From CBDFKU01 sp965248975 (GTDB taxonomy: Bacteria > Chloroflexota > Dehalococcoidia > Lucifugimonadales > JAGWBF01): DNA of 64,000 nt. Numbering within the stretch: the stretch's first letter is position 1; each line of letters begins with the position of its first letter. The translations under genes and the position numbers were made by a program. Under the pieces are notes generated by a model. That model was not told the origin of the DNA. It searched no databases and was given only the letters and a program-made list of their open reading frames with translations. Below are positions 44,695 to 55,634 of this stretch, one piece after another. Location: positions 1 to 64,000 of the forward strand of contig CBDFKU010000011.1 of assembly GCA_965248975.1 (NCBI GenBank), written 5' to 3'.

Positions 44695-45849
44695 CTAGAG
44701 CGGGTACTGGGACATGAGCTGCCGGGCGATGATCAGCCTCTGGACCTCCGAGGTGCCTTCATAGATGGTGGTCACCCGGGCATCGCGGAAGAGGCGCTCC
44801 ACCGGCAAGTCCTTGAAGTAGCCGTATCCGCCGTGGATCTGGAGGGCCGTGGAGGTCGCCCGGACGCACATCTCGGAGGCCAGCAGCTTAGCCATGGACG
44901 CCTCGTTAATGAAGGGCAGGCCGTTGTCTTTCAGGGTGGCGGTGTGCATCGTGGCAACCCGGGCGGCGTACACCTCCGAGGCCATGTCGGCCAGCATGAA
45001 CTGGATGGCCTGGTGGTTGGCGATGGGCCTGCCGAAGGACTGGCGCTGCTGGGCGTACCTCATCGACGCTTCAAGGGCTGCTTGGCCGATTCCCACGCAC
45101 TGGGCGGCGATGATGATCCTGCTGGAGTCCAGGATATCCATGGCGTAGTTGAAGCCCCGCCCCTCCTCTCCCAGCCGGTTACCCACCGGGACGGGAACGT
45201 CCTGGAGGGTCAGCTCGGTGGTGCTGGAGCTGCGCATACCCATCTTGCCGTGTTGCTTGTGGGCCTGGAAACCCTGGGAGCCCTTCTCCACCACGAAAGC
45301 GCTGATCCCCCGAGTGCCCTGGCTTTTGTCCTGAGTGGCGAACACGACCGTGTACTGGGCGTTGTCGCCGTTGGAGATGAATATCTTGCTGCCGTTCAGG
45401 TAATAGGTGCCGTCCCTTAGCGTGGCGCTGGTCTGGAGCCCGGCGGCGTCGGAGCCACCGCCGGGCTCGGTCAGGGCCCAGGCCGCCATCATCTCGCCCT
45501 TGGCCAGCGGTGTCACGAACCTGAGCTTCTGTTCCTCGTCGCCGAACTGGTGGATCGTCTGGGTTCCCAAGGATGTATGGGCCACCAGGGTCACGCTGGT
45601 GGAGGCGTCGCCCCGGGCGATCTCCTCCTCGGCGATGACCATCTGCCGGTAGCCGCCGCCGCTGCCGCCGTACCTGGGGTCGATGCCGATGCCGGTGAGG
45701 CCCAGATCGGCCATGCCATTCCAGGTCTCCCAGGAGAACTCTTCCTTCTCGTCAAGCTCCCGGGCGCGCGGGACCAGCTCCCGCTCGGCGAACTCCCGCA
45801 CCGCCATCTGGAGCATCCGTTCCTCTTCGGTTAGCAGCAGGTCAGGCAT
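44695..45849 (-). CDS. Acyl-CoA dehydrogenase
   Basis: 384 residues, the standard length. FAD- and substrate-binding motifs are WALTEPGGGSDAAGLQTSA and FISNGDNAQYTVVFA, and the end shows QIHGGYGYFKDLPVERLFRD and TIYEGTSEVQRLIIARQL. The catalytic Glu is in the YEGTSE motif. The chain-length preference cannot be told. It lies in the methylmalonyl-CoA module, so oxidation of odd-chain or branched acyl-CoA is a plausible role. Confidence 0.93.
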   Translation of the reverse strand: MPDLLLTEEERMLQMAVREFAERELVPRARELDEKEEFSWETWNGMADLGLTGIGIDPRYGGSGGGYRQMVIAEEEIARGDASTSVTLVAHTSLGTQTIHQFGDEEQKLRFVTPLAKGEMMAAWALTEPGGGSDAAGLQTSATLRDGTYYLNGSKIFISNGDNAQYTVVFATQDKSQGTRGISAFVVEKGSQGFQAHKQHGKMGMRSSSTTELTLQDVPVPVGNRLGEEGRGFNYAMDILDSSRIIIAAQCVGIGQAALEASMRYAQQRQSFGRPIANHQAIQFMLADMASEVYAARVATMHTATLKDNGLPFINEASMAKLLASEMCVRATSTALQIHGGYGYFKDLPVERLFRDARVTTIYEGTSEVQRLIIARQLMSQYPL

Positions 45850-45938
45850 GGGGGCCTCCTAGGAGAATTCGGTGATCAGCATGGGAATGGGTGAACCCGT
45901 GGTCGTTCCGATAGCCTTGGTCACCTGGGCGCCGGGTA

Positions 45939-46160
45939 CTAGCCCAGTGACGCCGGTTCCTTCTGTCCCATGGACTCGAATATCATGTTTTGCGGGTCCG
46001 TTACCCGTTCGGAAGCGTCCAGGATCTCCAAAGCGACGATGTGGCCCTCCCCATCGTAGTCGGCTATGATTCCCTCGCTGATCTCGTCGCTCTCCGACAC
46101 GGAGCTGTCGTTGAGCTTGATATCCAGGATGTCGACATCGGGCCAATATGCCACGCCCAT
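45939..46160 (-). CDS. DUF2283-family protein (possible antitoxin-like partner)
   Basis: 73 residues with the DUF2283 pattern: AYWPDVDILDIKLNDSS, EGIIADYDGEGHIVALEILDAS. Such proteins often sit next to DUF4258 proteins, as here (gap of only six bases). The pair is often predicted as a toxin-antitoxin-type module; direct evidence is absent in this sequence. Confidence 0.75.
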   Translation of the reverse strand: MGVAYWPDVDILDIKLNDSSVSESDEISEGIIADYDGEGHIVALEILDASERVTDPQNMIFESMGQKEPASLG

Positions 46161-46166
46161 TTAAGG

Positions 46167-46433
46167 TTACCTCTCCCAATATCTGTCCATCTTCGAGGTT
46201 TTGTAAAACGTTAGGACTAAGAGACGTCCTTCGCTTTCCTCAACCACCACTCGTAATAGCAGATCCCTTGAAAGCATTGTATCAAAGAATCTGCCCTGGT
46301 ATATACAGCGACCGGAGTGTCCCGCTACCCTTTGCTGTGGGTCATTGATAACCTGATTAAGGACCTCGGGCGGAATTTGCCTGCCGTCGAGCTCTTTCTC
46401 AGCGTGCGAATGGAAACTATTTCCATCGAGCCC
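46167..46433 (-). CDS. DUF4258-family protein (possible toxin-like partner)
   Basis: About 85 residues. The pattern FHSHAEKELDGRQIPPEVLNQVINDP followed by LRVVVEESEGRLLVLTFY is typical of DUF4258, a RelE/BrnT-like small domain. The start is not resolved: the frame is open back into the mutase gene (to 46523) and has no good ATG or GTG after the mutase stop. Its stop is six bases from the DUF2283 start. Confidence 0.6.
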   Translation of the reverse strand, partial: GLDGNSFHSHAEKELDGRQIPPEVLNQVINDPQQRVAGHSGRCIYQGRFFDTMLSRDLLLRVVVEESEGRLLVLTFYKTSKMDRYWER

Positions 46434-46435
46434 GC

Positions 46436-48100
<1,665 letters not shown>

Positions 48101-48190
48101 GGAGGACTCCCTTCAGGGTGTCGGTGCGTTAATAGCATGGGCTGAGGGTCGTCTGCGGTCATCGTAGATCAAGCGAACAAGGCAGCCATC

Positions 48191-48260
48191 ATTATAACAT
48201 CTGGGGGAGACTCAGCCGGTTCCATTAAGCACCAATCGAATGAGCAGAAAGAACCGGCTG
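48191..48260 (-). promoter_or_regulatory. Intergenic hairpin and -10 box between proS and the mutase
   Basis: CAGCCGGTTC (48213-48222) pairs with GAACCGGCTG (48251-48260), a possible terminator of the rpsB-proS block. A perfect TATAAT on the minus strand (48191-48196) just past it is a candidate -10 for the mutase; no convincing -35 was seen. Confidence 0.35.
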
Positions 48261-48303
48261 GTAGCCTGAGGCGATGGTCGAGACAGGGTGCGTGACCCTG
48301 GTG

Positions 48304-50007
48304 TTAACCTCGGGGAATTAGCTCCGTCACCCTCGCCATAACTTCCGCCAGGGGAACCACGGCCGCGTCCTTTTCGTGACGCAGCTTGACCTCTACCGAC
48401 TCCTGGCGCAGGTTGCGCGGGCTCACCACCAGGCGCACCGGCATGCCCAGCAGGTCGGCGTCGTTGAACTTCACGCCCGCCGCCTCGTCTACTCGGTCGT
48501 CGTACAGGGTCTCGATGCCCTGGCTCCAGAGGGTCTTGTACAGCTCGGCGGCGGCCCGCGCCACGGCCTCGTCGGTGAGGTTCAGGCCCACCAGGTGCAC
48601 ATGGAAGGGCGCTATCGGGGCGGGAAAGACTATGCCGCCGTCGTCGTGGTTCTGCTCGATGGCGGCGGCAAGGAGCCTACCCACCCCTATGCCGTAGCAT
48701 CCCATGAGGATGGGATGCTGATGGCCGTCATGGTCCAGGTAGTTGGCCCCCAGGGTCTCGCTAAAGAAGGTGCCCAGCTTGAATATGTGGCCAACCTCGA
48801 CTCCTCGTATCGCCTCCAGCGGGGCGCCGCAGCTAACACACCGGTGTCCCTCCTGGGCCAGGGCGATGTCCGCCAGCAGGTCCACCTGGAAATCCCGGGG
48901 ATAGTTGGCGTTGCGGATGTGGGTGTCGGGCTCGTTGGCTCCCACGGCGAAGTTGGAGCCTATCCCGATGGACTCGTCCCCGACCCGCTTGATGCTCTCC
49001 AGACCTACGGGGGAAGCTGAGCCGACTACCAGTCCCGCCGTCGTCACCTCTTCGTTGCTGGCCAGACGCAGGTCGTGGTTGCCCAGGAGATTCTTCAGCT
49101 TTACCTCGTTCACCTCCAGGTCCCCCCGGATGGTGACGAACACCACCTCTCCGTCGGCCACGTAGAAGACGGCCTTGAGGGTCTTGCTCGCCGGGATGCC
49201 TAGGAAGTCGGCCAGGGCCGCGATGGTCTTCACGCCGGGAGTCGAGACCCTCTCCATGGGTAACAGGTCCTCGGTTTCTACCGGCGGCGGAACGGCCCTG
49301 GCCTTCTCCACGTTGGCGGCGTAGCCGCAACCGGGGCAAGTCAGCACCGTGTCCTCTCCACTGGGCGTGGGCAGGATGAACTCGTGGGAGTCCTTGCCCC
49401 CGATGGCCCCGCTGTCGGCGTCCACCATCAGGGCGGGTAGCCCACAGCGGCGGTAGATGTTGCGGTAGGCCTGGGCCATCGCCTGGTAGCTCCGCTCCAT
49501 GCTGGTGTCGTCGGTGTCGAAGCTGTAGGCGTCCTTCATGTCGAACTCTCGGACACGGATGAGGCCGGCCCGAGGGCGTGGCTCGTCCCGGAGCTTGGTC
49601 TGTATTTGATAGAGCACCGCGGGCAGGTCACGGTAGCTCTGGACGTTGGCCCTGACGATGTTGGTCACGACCTCTTCGTGGGTAGGCGCCAGCACCATGG
49701 GCCGGCCCCGGCGGTCCTTGAGGTTGAACATGCCCTCGCCGAAGGCGGCGCGGCGGTTGGTTTCATCCCACAGCTCGGCCGGCTGCAGCACCGGCATCCG
49801 GATCTCCTGGCCCCCTGCGGCGTCCATCTCCTCCCGGATGATGGACTCGATCTTGCGCAACGAGCGCCAGGCCAGGGGTAGGTAGCTGTAGACGCCTGCC
49901 GAGACCTGAGAGATCATGCCCGCCTTGAGCATCAGGCGATGGCTGGCCGTCTCGGCTTCGGTGGGGTCGGTCCGCATGGTCCGCGAAATGAGCTGGGTGA
50001 AGCGCAT
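48304..50007 (-). CDS. proS: Prolyl-tRNA synthetase (bacterial type, with editing domain)
   Basis: 567 residues. Class II motifs are LMLKAGMISQVSAGVYSYLP, VLAPTHEEVVTNI, and REFDMKDAYSFD, then the YbaK-type editing insert (about 235-390) with SKTLKAVFYV. The anticodon-binding domain follows (VRLVVSPRNL). It is the last gene of the rpsB-dxr-ispG block. Confidence 0.96.
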   Translation of the reverse strand: MRFTQLISRTMRTDPTEAETASHRLMLKAGMISQVSAGVYSYLPLAWRSLRKIESIIREEMDAAGGQEIRMPVLQPAELWDETNRRAAFGEGMFNLKDRRGRPMVLAPTHEEVVTNIVRANVQSYRDLPAVLYQIQTKLRDEPRPRAGLIRVREFDMKDAYSFDTDDTSMERSYQAMAQAYRNIYRRCGLPALMVDADSGAIGGKDSHEFILPTPSGEDTVLTCPGCGYAANVEKARAVPPPVETEDLLPMERVSTPGVKTIAALADFLGIPASKTLKAVFYVADGEVVFVTIRGDLEVNEVKLKNLLGNHDLRLASNEEVTTAGLVVGSASPVGLESIKRVGDESIGIGSNFAVGANEPDTHIRNANYPRDFQVDLLADIALAQEGHRCVSCGAPLEAIRGVEVGHIFKLGTFFSETLGANYLDHDGHQHPILMGCYGIGVGRLLAAAIEQNHDDGGIVFPAPIAPFHVHLVGLNLTDEAVARAAAELYKTLWSQGIETLYDDRVDEAAGVKFNDADLLGMPVRLVVSPRNLRQESVEVKLRHEKDAAVVPLAEVMARVTELIPRG

Positions 50008-50027
50008 CGAGTGGCCTCTGCGGAGGC

Positions 50028-51149
50028 CTACACCTTCTCCACTTCTTCCATGAGGGCGGAGAGCATATCTTCGGCGGACACCACACGGGCCTTCTGTCCC
50101 TTTCGGAAGATGACGGCCCGGCCCGCGCCAGCGGCTATCCCCACGTCCGCGTCCTTGGCCTCTCCCGGGCCGTTTACCTCGCAGCCCATCACGGCGACCT
50201 TCACCTGCTTGTCCACCTTTTTAAGCATCTCGTCGACGGTGTTGGCCAGCTTGATCACGTCCACGTCGGCCCGGCCGCAGCTAGGGCAGGCCACCAAGGT
50301 GGTGCCCTTCTGTCGCAGGTTCAGGGACTTGAGGATCTCGTACCCAGCGGCGACCTCTTCGGTGGGGTCGGCGCTGAGGGACACTCGGATGGTGTCGCCT
50401 AGGCCCTCGTACAGCAGCAGGCCCAGGCCGATGGCGCTCCTGATGGAGCCAGACTTCATCGTGCCCGCCTCGGTGATGCCCAGATGCAGGGGATAGGGCA
50501 CCATGTCGGCGATGCGCTGATAGGCTTCCACCGTTGTGGGAACGTCGAAAGCCTTGAGGGATATTTTGATCAGGTCGAAGTCCAAGTCCTCCAGGAGGCC
50601 GATCTCCCATAGGGCGGTGGCGACCATGTGGTCCACCAGGCTGTATTCCCCCTCGGTGGCCTCTTCCGCCTTGGCCAGCTGGTTGACCATGTCCATGTGC
50701 CGGGAGAACCCTCGAGTCTTCCCGATGGCTCCCACCGGGGGCAGGCTGCCGAAGTTTACCCCGATGCGTATGGGGATCTGGCGCTCCCGGGCGGCCTGGA
50801 CCACGGTCTTGACCTGCTCTTCGTCGCGGATGTTGCCGGGGTTGAGCCTGAGCATGTCCACGCCGCCCCGGATGCACTCCAGGGCAAGCTGGTAGTGGAA
50901 GTGGATGTCGGCCACCAGGGGGATGTTTATCTGCTTCTTTATCTCGGGGATGGCCTTGGCGGCCTCCATGTCCGGCACGGCGGATCGGATGATGTCGCAC
51001 CCGACCTCTTCCAGCTCCTTAATCTGGCGGACCGTGGCCGCCACGTCCCGAGTGTCGGTCTTGGTCATGGACTGGACCGACACCGGGGCGTCGCCCCCCA
51101 CCTTGACCTTGCCTACGTAAACGGGTTTGGTCACCCGGCGATTGGGCAT
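50028..51149 (-). CDS. ispG: 4-hydroxy-3-methylbut-2-enyl-diphosphate synthase
   Basis: 373 residues from the ATG at 51149 with a GGAG site; the open frame further upstream is the other side of rseP. The TIM-barrel start is PVYVGKVKVGGDAPVSVQSM, and the C-terminal 4Fe-4S ligands are in ACPSCGRADVD and MGCEVNGPGEAKDAD. It makes HMBPP in the MEP isoprenoid pathway. With dxr and uppS nearby it supplies prenyl chains, also needed for menaquinone. Confidence 0.96.
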   Translation of the reverse strand: MPNRRVTKPVYVGKVKVGGDAPVSVQSMTKTDTRDVAATVRQIKELEEVGCDIIRSAVPDMEAAKAIPEIKKQINIPLVADIHFHYQLALECIRGGVDMLRLNPGNIRDEEQVKTVVQAARERQIPIRIGVNFGSLPPVGAIGKTRGFSRHMDMVNQLAKAEEATEGEYSLVDHMVATALWEIGLLEDLDFDLIKISLKAFDVPTTVEAYQRIADMVPYPLHLGITEAGTMKSGSIRSAIGLGLLLYEGLGDTIRVSLSADPTEEVAAGYEILKSLNLRQKGTTLVACPSCGRADVDVIKLANTVDEMLKKVDKQVKVAVMGCEVNGPGEAKDADVGIAAGAGRAVIFRKGQKARVVSAEDMLSALMEEVEKV

Positions 51150-51187
51150 GCAATTGCTCCTAAAGTTTTGCGTTTCTCGCGGAAAAG

Positions 51188-52759
51188 CTACGGCACCAGG
51201 CTGCCACCCTCGACAAGCCTCACGATGTCGTTGTAGGTCAGCGGCCCCAGGATCATCGCCATCAGCACTACGAACCCCACCAGATGCACCAGGCCTTCCT
51301 TCTCCGGCGGGATACGCTTGCCCCTGCGTACCCACTCGATGGCCACGAACAGGATGCGGCCCCCGTCCAGTGCCGGGATGGGCAGTATGTTCATGAAGGC
51401 CAGGCTTACGCTGAGGATCGCCGCCAGGGGTATCAGGGAGATCAGGCCGTGCTGCCTGGCTATCTCGCCGGTTCCCTGGGCGATGCCCACCGGCCCGGCG
51501 AAGGGTATGTCGCCATCGTCGCTGACCCAGTCGACGATGGCGTCCTTGGTAACCTTGGGGATTGTCCCAATGAACTTGAAGCCCAGGGCCATCGCATCCC
51601 AGGGTGGGCGCACCGGCTTCGCTTGCTGACCCTCGAAGTCCACCGTTATTCCGACCGATGACTCTTTGGGCAGGGCATCCTTCAGGGGCACCAGGCGGAT
51701 GACCTGCTCGTCGCCTCCGCGTTGGATGTTGATCTCCGTCATCTCTCCCAGGTTTCGGTCTATCCGGCTGGCCAGCTGATGGAAGGCCTCCACCTCGGTC
51801 CCGTTCACGGCCAAAATGACGTCTCCCGGGAGGATCCCCGCCAGCGCCGCCGGGGATCCGGGTGCGACCTCCCGCACCAGGATCTCGCCCGCTATGTCCA
51901 GGGTGATGCCGGTGGCTCCCTGTCCGGGAACCGGGTCTACCCGGGGCATCAGGCGGACGCTGCGCTCGGTGCTGCCCCGGAGCAGCAGCCACTCTATCTC
52001 GGTGCCTCGGCTGGCGTTGATCCGGTTGGTGAGGTCGTTCAGACCGGTCACCGGCTCTCCGTCGACCGCAAGGATCACGTCGCCGGAGATCACACCTGCC
52101 AGATCGGCGGGAGAGCCGGAAGACACGTTCATGACCCTAAGCTCGGCGATGGTGTCCACCGTCAGGCCCGTGGCCACCTCCTGGGGCAGGGAATCCACCC
52201 CGGGCACCAGGCGGACCAGCCGCTCCTTGCCGTCCTGGCGCACCAGCAGCTCTACCTCCGTCCCGCGGTTTCGGCTGAGCACGCTGGATAGCTCGCTGAA
52301 GGTCTGCACCTGGTTTCCGTTGACCTCCAGGATGGCATCGCCCGGTTGCAGCCCCGCCAGCTCGGCCGGGGACCCCGGGTCGGGCTGGCCCACCTTGAGT
52401 TCGCCCACGGTGAAAATGAACAGGCCTGTGAGTAGGACAATTGCCAGCACCATGTTCATGAAGACGCCGGCCACCAGCACGATGAAGCGGGTCCCTATGC
52501 CCTTGCTGGCCAGGCTACGGGGCTGGCTGGGGTCGTTTTCCCCCTCCAGGCGGACGAAGCCACCCAGCGGGATCAGGTTTATGGTGTATTCGGTTTCGCC
52601 CTTGCGGAAGAGGCGCACCAGCCTGGGTGGGAAGCCCCACCCGAACTCGTTGACCTTTATGCCGAAGGCCTTGGCCGCGGCGAAATGGCCGAACTCGTGG
52701 ACTAACACCACCACGGTGAGGACCACAAGAAACTGAATTATCGTGATCAAGACATCCAT
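51188..52759 (-). CDS. rseP: RIP-type intramembrane metalloprotease with three PDZ domains (RseP-like)
   Basis: 523 residues. The zinc site is HEFGH (H21, E22, H25) in the first membrane helix, and the third ligand is in IPALDGGRIL near the C-terminus. Between them lie three PDZ-like units, each with a PGSPAxLAGLxPGD-type core (about 125-200, 215-300 and 300-385); most site-2 proteases of this type have one or two. It would cut membrane-bound anti-sigma factors or signal peptides. It lies between dxr and ispG as usual. Confidence 0.93.
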   Translation of the reverse strand: MDVLITIIQFLVVLTVVVLVHEFGHFAAAKAFGIKVNEFGWGFPPRLVRLFRKGETEYTINLIPLGGFVRLEGENDPSQPRSLASKGIGTRFIVLVAGVFMNMVLAIVLLTGLFIFTVGELKVGQPDPGSPAELAGLQPGDAILEVNGNQVQTFSELSSVLSRNRGTEVELLVRQDGKERLVRLVPGVDSLPQEVATGLTVDTIAELRVMNVSSGSPADLAGVISGDVILAVDGEPVTGLNDLTNRINASRGTEIEWLLLRGSTERSVRLMPRVDPVPGQGATGITLDIAGEILVREVAPGSPAALAGILPGDVILAVNGTEVEAFHQLASRIDRNLGEMTEINIQRGGDEQVIRLVPLKDALPKESSVGITVDFEGQQAKPVRPPWDAMALGFKFIGTIPKVTKDAIVDWVSDDGDIPFAGPVGIAQGTGEIARQHGLISLIPLAAILSVSLAFMNILPIPALDGGRILFVAIEWVRRGKRIPPEKEGLVHLVGFVVLMAMILGPLTYNDIVRLVEGGSLVP

Positions 52760-52849
52760 GGGCTATCAGATTCCTATATCAAGGGTTCGGCGGCAGAGCC
52801 ACTCTTCATAATCCATCTCTGTGCCTGGGTCTCTGTGGCCAAGTTCAGG

Positions 52850-53995
52850 CTATGCTGTCGATCGGGCCGGCAACTTCCTCGCTACCTCGCGAGCCCGCTC
52901 CCTGGCCCATCTGTCGGCGTCCAGCACCTCGTCCAGGCTGCCTCCCGAGGAGGGTGTGTGGTCCGCGACCACCTTATCGACCGTTCGGTAAACGTCCATG
53001 AACCCGATCGCCCCGTCGAGGAACATCTCCACGGCTACCTCGTCGGCGGCGCTGAGCACAGCCGGGTACGTGCCTCCCCGTCTGCCGGCCTCCAGGGCAA
53101 GCTCGAAGCAGGGATACCGCTTCGGCTCCATCGGCTCGAAGGTGAGCGAGTGGGGAATCGTCGTATCCAGCCGCGGTATCTGCTGGTTTTCGAGACGCTG
53201 AGGGTAGAACAGCGAGTACTGTATCGGCAACCTCATATCTGGTGGGCCCATCTGTGCCTTCACTGAGCCGTCGGCGAACTCCACCATGGAGTGGATGATG
53301 CTCTGGGGATGGACCACCACTTCTATTTTATCCCAGGGAACGTCGAAGAGCCAGTGGGCCTCCAGAACCTCGAATCCCTTGTTCATCAACATGGCCGAGT
53401 CGACGGTAATCTTCTTACCCATCCTCCATGTTGGATGATTCAGGGCCTGGGCAGGTGTAACCTCCTCCATGGCCTCCAGGGGAGTGGTTCGGAACGGTCC
53501 GCCGGACGCGGTAATGATGATGCGGCGTACTGGCTGCTGCTCTCCCTGGAGGCACTGCCAGATGGCGCTGGGCTCGCTGTCCACGGGCAGCAGCGTGCCG
53601 CCCCCTTGTCCCGCCAGGGACATGACCAGCTCGCCGCCCATGATTATCACTTCCTTGTTGGCCAGGGCGACGGCCTTCTTGTTCTCCAGCGCGCGCACCG
53701 TCGGTACCAGTCCGGCGCTGCCGACGGTGGCCGCCATGACCAGGTCTACGTCCGGCTCGCAGACCATCTCTTCCATGGGGCAAAGGGAGATGTCCGGAGG
53801 CAAACGGTCCATCTCATGTGGGGAAGAGCAGCAGGTCAGGCGGGGTTTGAACTCTTCAATCTGGGCTGCCAGGAGGTCGAGGTTCTGTCCCGCGGCCAGC
53901 CCGACCACCCTGAACTGGTCTGGGAAGGCCCGGACGATGTCCAGGGTCTGGCGGCCTATCGACCCTGTGGATCCCAGTATCACTAGTCCCCTCAT
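52850..53995 (-). CDS. dxr: 1-deoxy-D-xylulose-5-phosphate reductoisomerase
   Basis: 381 residues from the ATG at 53995 (MRGLVILGSTGSIGRQTLDI, the NADPH-binding fold). The catalytic region is ITASGGPFRTTPLEAM, ALNHPTWRMGKKITVDSAM and NKGFEVLEAHWLF, then the flexible loop with HPQSIIHSMVEFADGS. It is the first committed step of the MEP pathway. The open frame further upstream is another frame of cdsA. Confidence 0.96.
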   Translation of the reverse strand: MRGLVILGSTGSIGRQTLDIVRAFPDQFRVVGLAAGQNLDLLAAQIEEFKPRLTCCSSPHEMDRLPPDISLCPMEEMVCEPDVDLVMAATVGSAGLVPTVRALENKKAVALANKEVIIMGGELVMSLAGQGGGTLLPVDSEPSAIWQCLQGEQQPVRRIIITASGGPFRTTPLEAMEEVTPAQALNHPTWRMGKKITVDSAMLMNKGFEVLEAHWLFDVPWDKIEVVVHPQSIIHSMVEFADGSVKAQMGPPDMRLPIQYSLFYPQRLENQQIPRLDTTIPHSLTFEPMEPKRYPCFELALEAGRRGGTYPAVLSAADEVAVEMFLDGAIGFMDVYRTVDKVVADHTPSSGGSLDEVLDADRWARERAREVARKLPARSTA

Positions 53996-54024
53996 CTTTT
54001 CAACACCTCGCGGCAGCGCTGCGG

Positions 54025-54846
54025 CTATTCGGAGGGCTCCAGTGCGAACGCAACCAGATAATACACCACGGGAAGGGCGAACACAATCGAATCCAGACGG
54101 TCCAGGACCCCCCCGTGGCCCGGAAGGATGCCGCTGGTATCCTTCACTCCGGCGGCGCGCTTGAGCCGTGATTCGGTCAGGTCGCCTACCTGGGCCACCA
54201 CTCCCACCGCCATTCCCATGAGCGCCCGTTGCCAGATGGGTACCGACAATTGTATTAGAGCCCCCGTCGCAAGGGCAATGCCAACCGCCAGCGCGAATCC
54301 ACCAAAAGCTCCCTCCCAGGTCTTGCCGGGGCTCACGCTGGGGGCCATCTTGTGGCGGCCGATGGCCAGGCCCGTGAAGAGAGCGCCAGTATCGGTGGCG
54401 AAGGTCACCAGCAGGGCGAAGAGCAGCCAGTTCCTGCCGAAGTCGTCGGGACCGTCTATCCCTCGAAGCATCAGGGCGTGGGCCAGCAGGAATCCCACGT
54501 AGATCGGACCGGCCAGGTTGTATAGCCAGCGGGCCGAAGCGCCCTGCCCACGCCGACACACGGCCAACAGTAGGAGGGATACCAGGACGCCGGTGCCCAG
54601 CAGCATATGAGGAGCGAAGTCGTACCAGGGATCGGCCAGCTGTCCGGCGACGACGAACAAAATGGTCCAGAGGACACCGAAGTACGTCAGGACTGGAGAG
54701 ATCGGTGCCCGGGCGATCCTGTAGAACTCGGCCACCCCGACGAGGGCTATCAATGCGACCAGGACGGTCAGCCAGGGGAACCCTAACCAGATTGCACCGA
54801 CGAGGAGCGGGATACCGACCAGGGCGGTGAGTATTCGCCTGGCCAA
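54025..54846 (-). CDS. cdsA: Phosphatidate cytidylyltransferase
   Basis: 273 residues with about eight membrane helices. The signature KRAAGVKDTSGILPGHGGVL with DRLDSIVFALP near the C-terminus is diagnostic, and SPGKTWEGAFGGFALA precedes it. It makes CDP-diacylglycerol for phospholipid synthesis. It lies between uppS and dxr. Confidence 0.95.
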   Translation of the reverse strand: MARRILTALVGIPLLVGAIWLGFPWLTVLVALIALVGVAEFYRIARAPISPVLTYFGVLWTILFVVAGQLADPWYDFAPHMLLGTGVLVSLLLLAVCRRGQGASARWLYNLAGPIYVGFLLAHALMLRGIDGPDDFGRNWLLFALLVTFATDTGALFTGLAIGRHKMAPSVSPGKTWEGAFGGFALAVGIALATGALIQLSVPIWQRALMGMAVGVVAQVGDLTESRLKRAAGVKDTSGILPGHGGVLDRLDSIVFALPVVYYLVAFALEPSE

Positions 54847-54869
54847 CTCTTACCCTTCGGGTGGGCGTC

Positions 54870-55622
54870 TCACTTAGATGGGTCCGCCGGGCCCACTGTT
54901 CCGAAGCGCCTCTGACGCTGTCCGAAGGCTTCCATGGCCTCGGCTATGTCCGCTTCGGCCAGGTCGGGCCAAAGGGTTGCGGTGGGGTAGTATTCGCTGT
55001 AGGCCGACTGCCACAGGAGGAAGTTGCTCAACCGAAGCTCGCCGCCGGTGCGGATAATCAGGTCAGGATCGGGCAGGTCGGCGGTGTACAGATATCGCCC
55101 GAAGAGGGCCTCGTCCAGGTCCTCGGCGGGAATGCCCTCGCGAACCACCTGTCGGACTGCCTCCAGGATCTCGGCCCGCCCACCGTAATCGAAGGCCACG
55201 CTGAGGGTGATGGAGACGTTGTCCTTGGTTAGCTCCTGGGCATAGGTCACGGCCTCCTGCAGCTTGGGAATGAGACGGTCCACCCTGCCCAGATGGAGGA
55301 TGCGCACGCCCCGCTCGTGGAGTGCTCTGGTCTCCTTGTTTATGGACTCTTCCAGGATGGTCATCAGGCCGGTGACCTCTTCGTGGGGCCGTTTCCAGTT
55401 TTCCGTGGAGAAGGCGTAGACGGTGACGTACTTCACCCCGTAGTCGGACAGGTACTCCAGCACCGGCCGGATATTATCGACACCGGCTCTGTGGCCCGCC
55501 ACCCGGGGCAGGCCCTGCTGCTGCGCCCACCGGCCGTTGCCATCCATGATGATGGCCACGTGCTCGGGAGCAGGTAGGGTATCGTTGTCAAGCCTGGATT
55601 TGAGTTCGTCCTTCAGCCGCAT
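54870..55622 (-). CDS. uppS: Isoprenyl transferase (undecaprenyl-diphosphate synthase)
   Basis: 250 residues. The catalytic VAIIMDGNGRWAQQQGLPR with RVAGHRAGVDNIR is the hallmark of cis-prenyltransferases. FSTENWKRPHEEV and DLIIRTGGELRLSNFLLWQ complete the family. It makes the C55 lipid carrier for cell-wall polymers, from FPP and IPP. Confidence 0.96.
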   Translation of the reverse strand: MRLKDELKSRLDNDTLPAPEHVAIIMDGNGRWAQQQGLPRVAGHRAGVDNIRPVLEYLSDYGVKYVTVYAFSTENWKRPHEEVTGLMTILEESINKETRALHERGVRILHLGRVDRLIPKLQEAVTYAQELTKDNVSITLSVAFDYGGRAEILEAVRQVVREGIPAEDLDEALFGRYLYTADLPDPDLIIRTGGELRLSNFLLWQSAYSEYYPTATLWPDLAEADIAEAMEAFGQRQRRFGTVGPADPSK

Positions 55623-55634
55623 CTTAGGTTGGAA

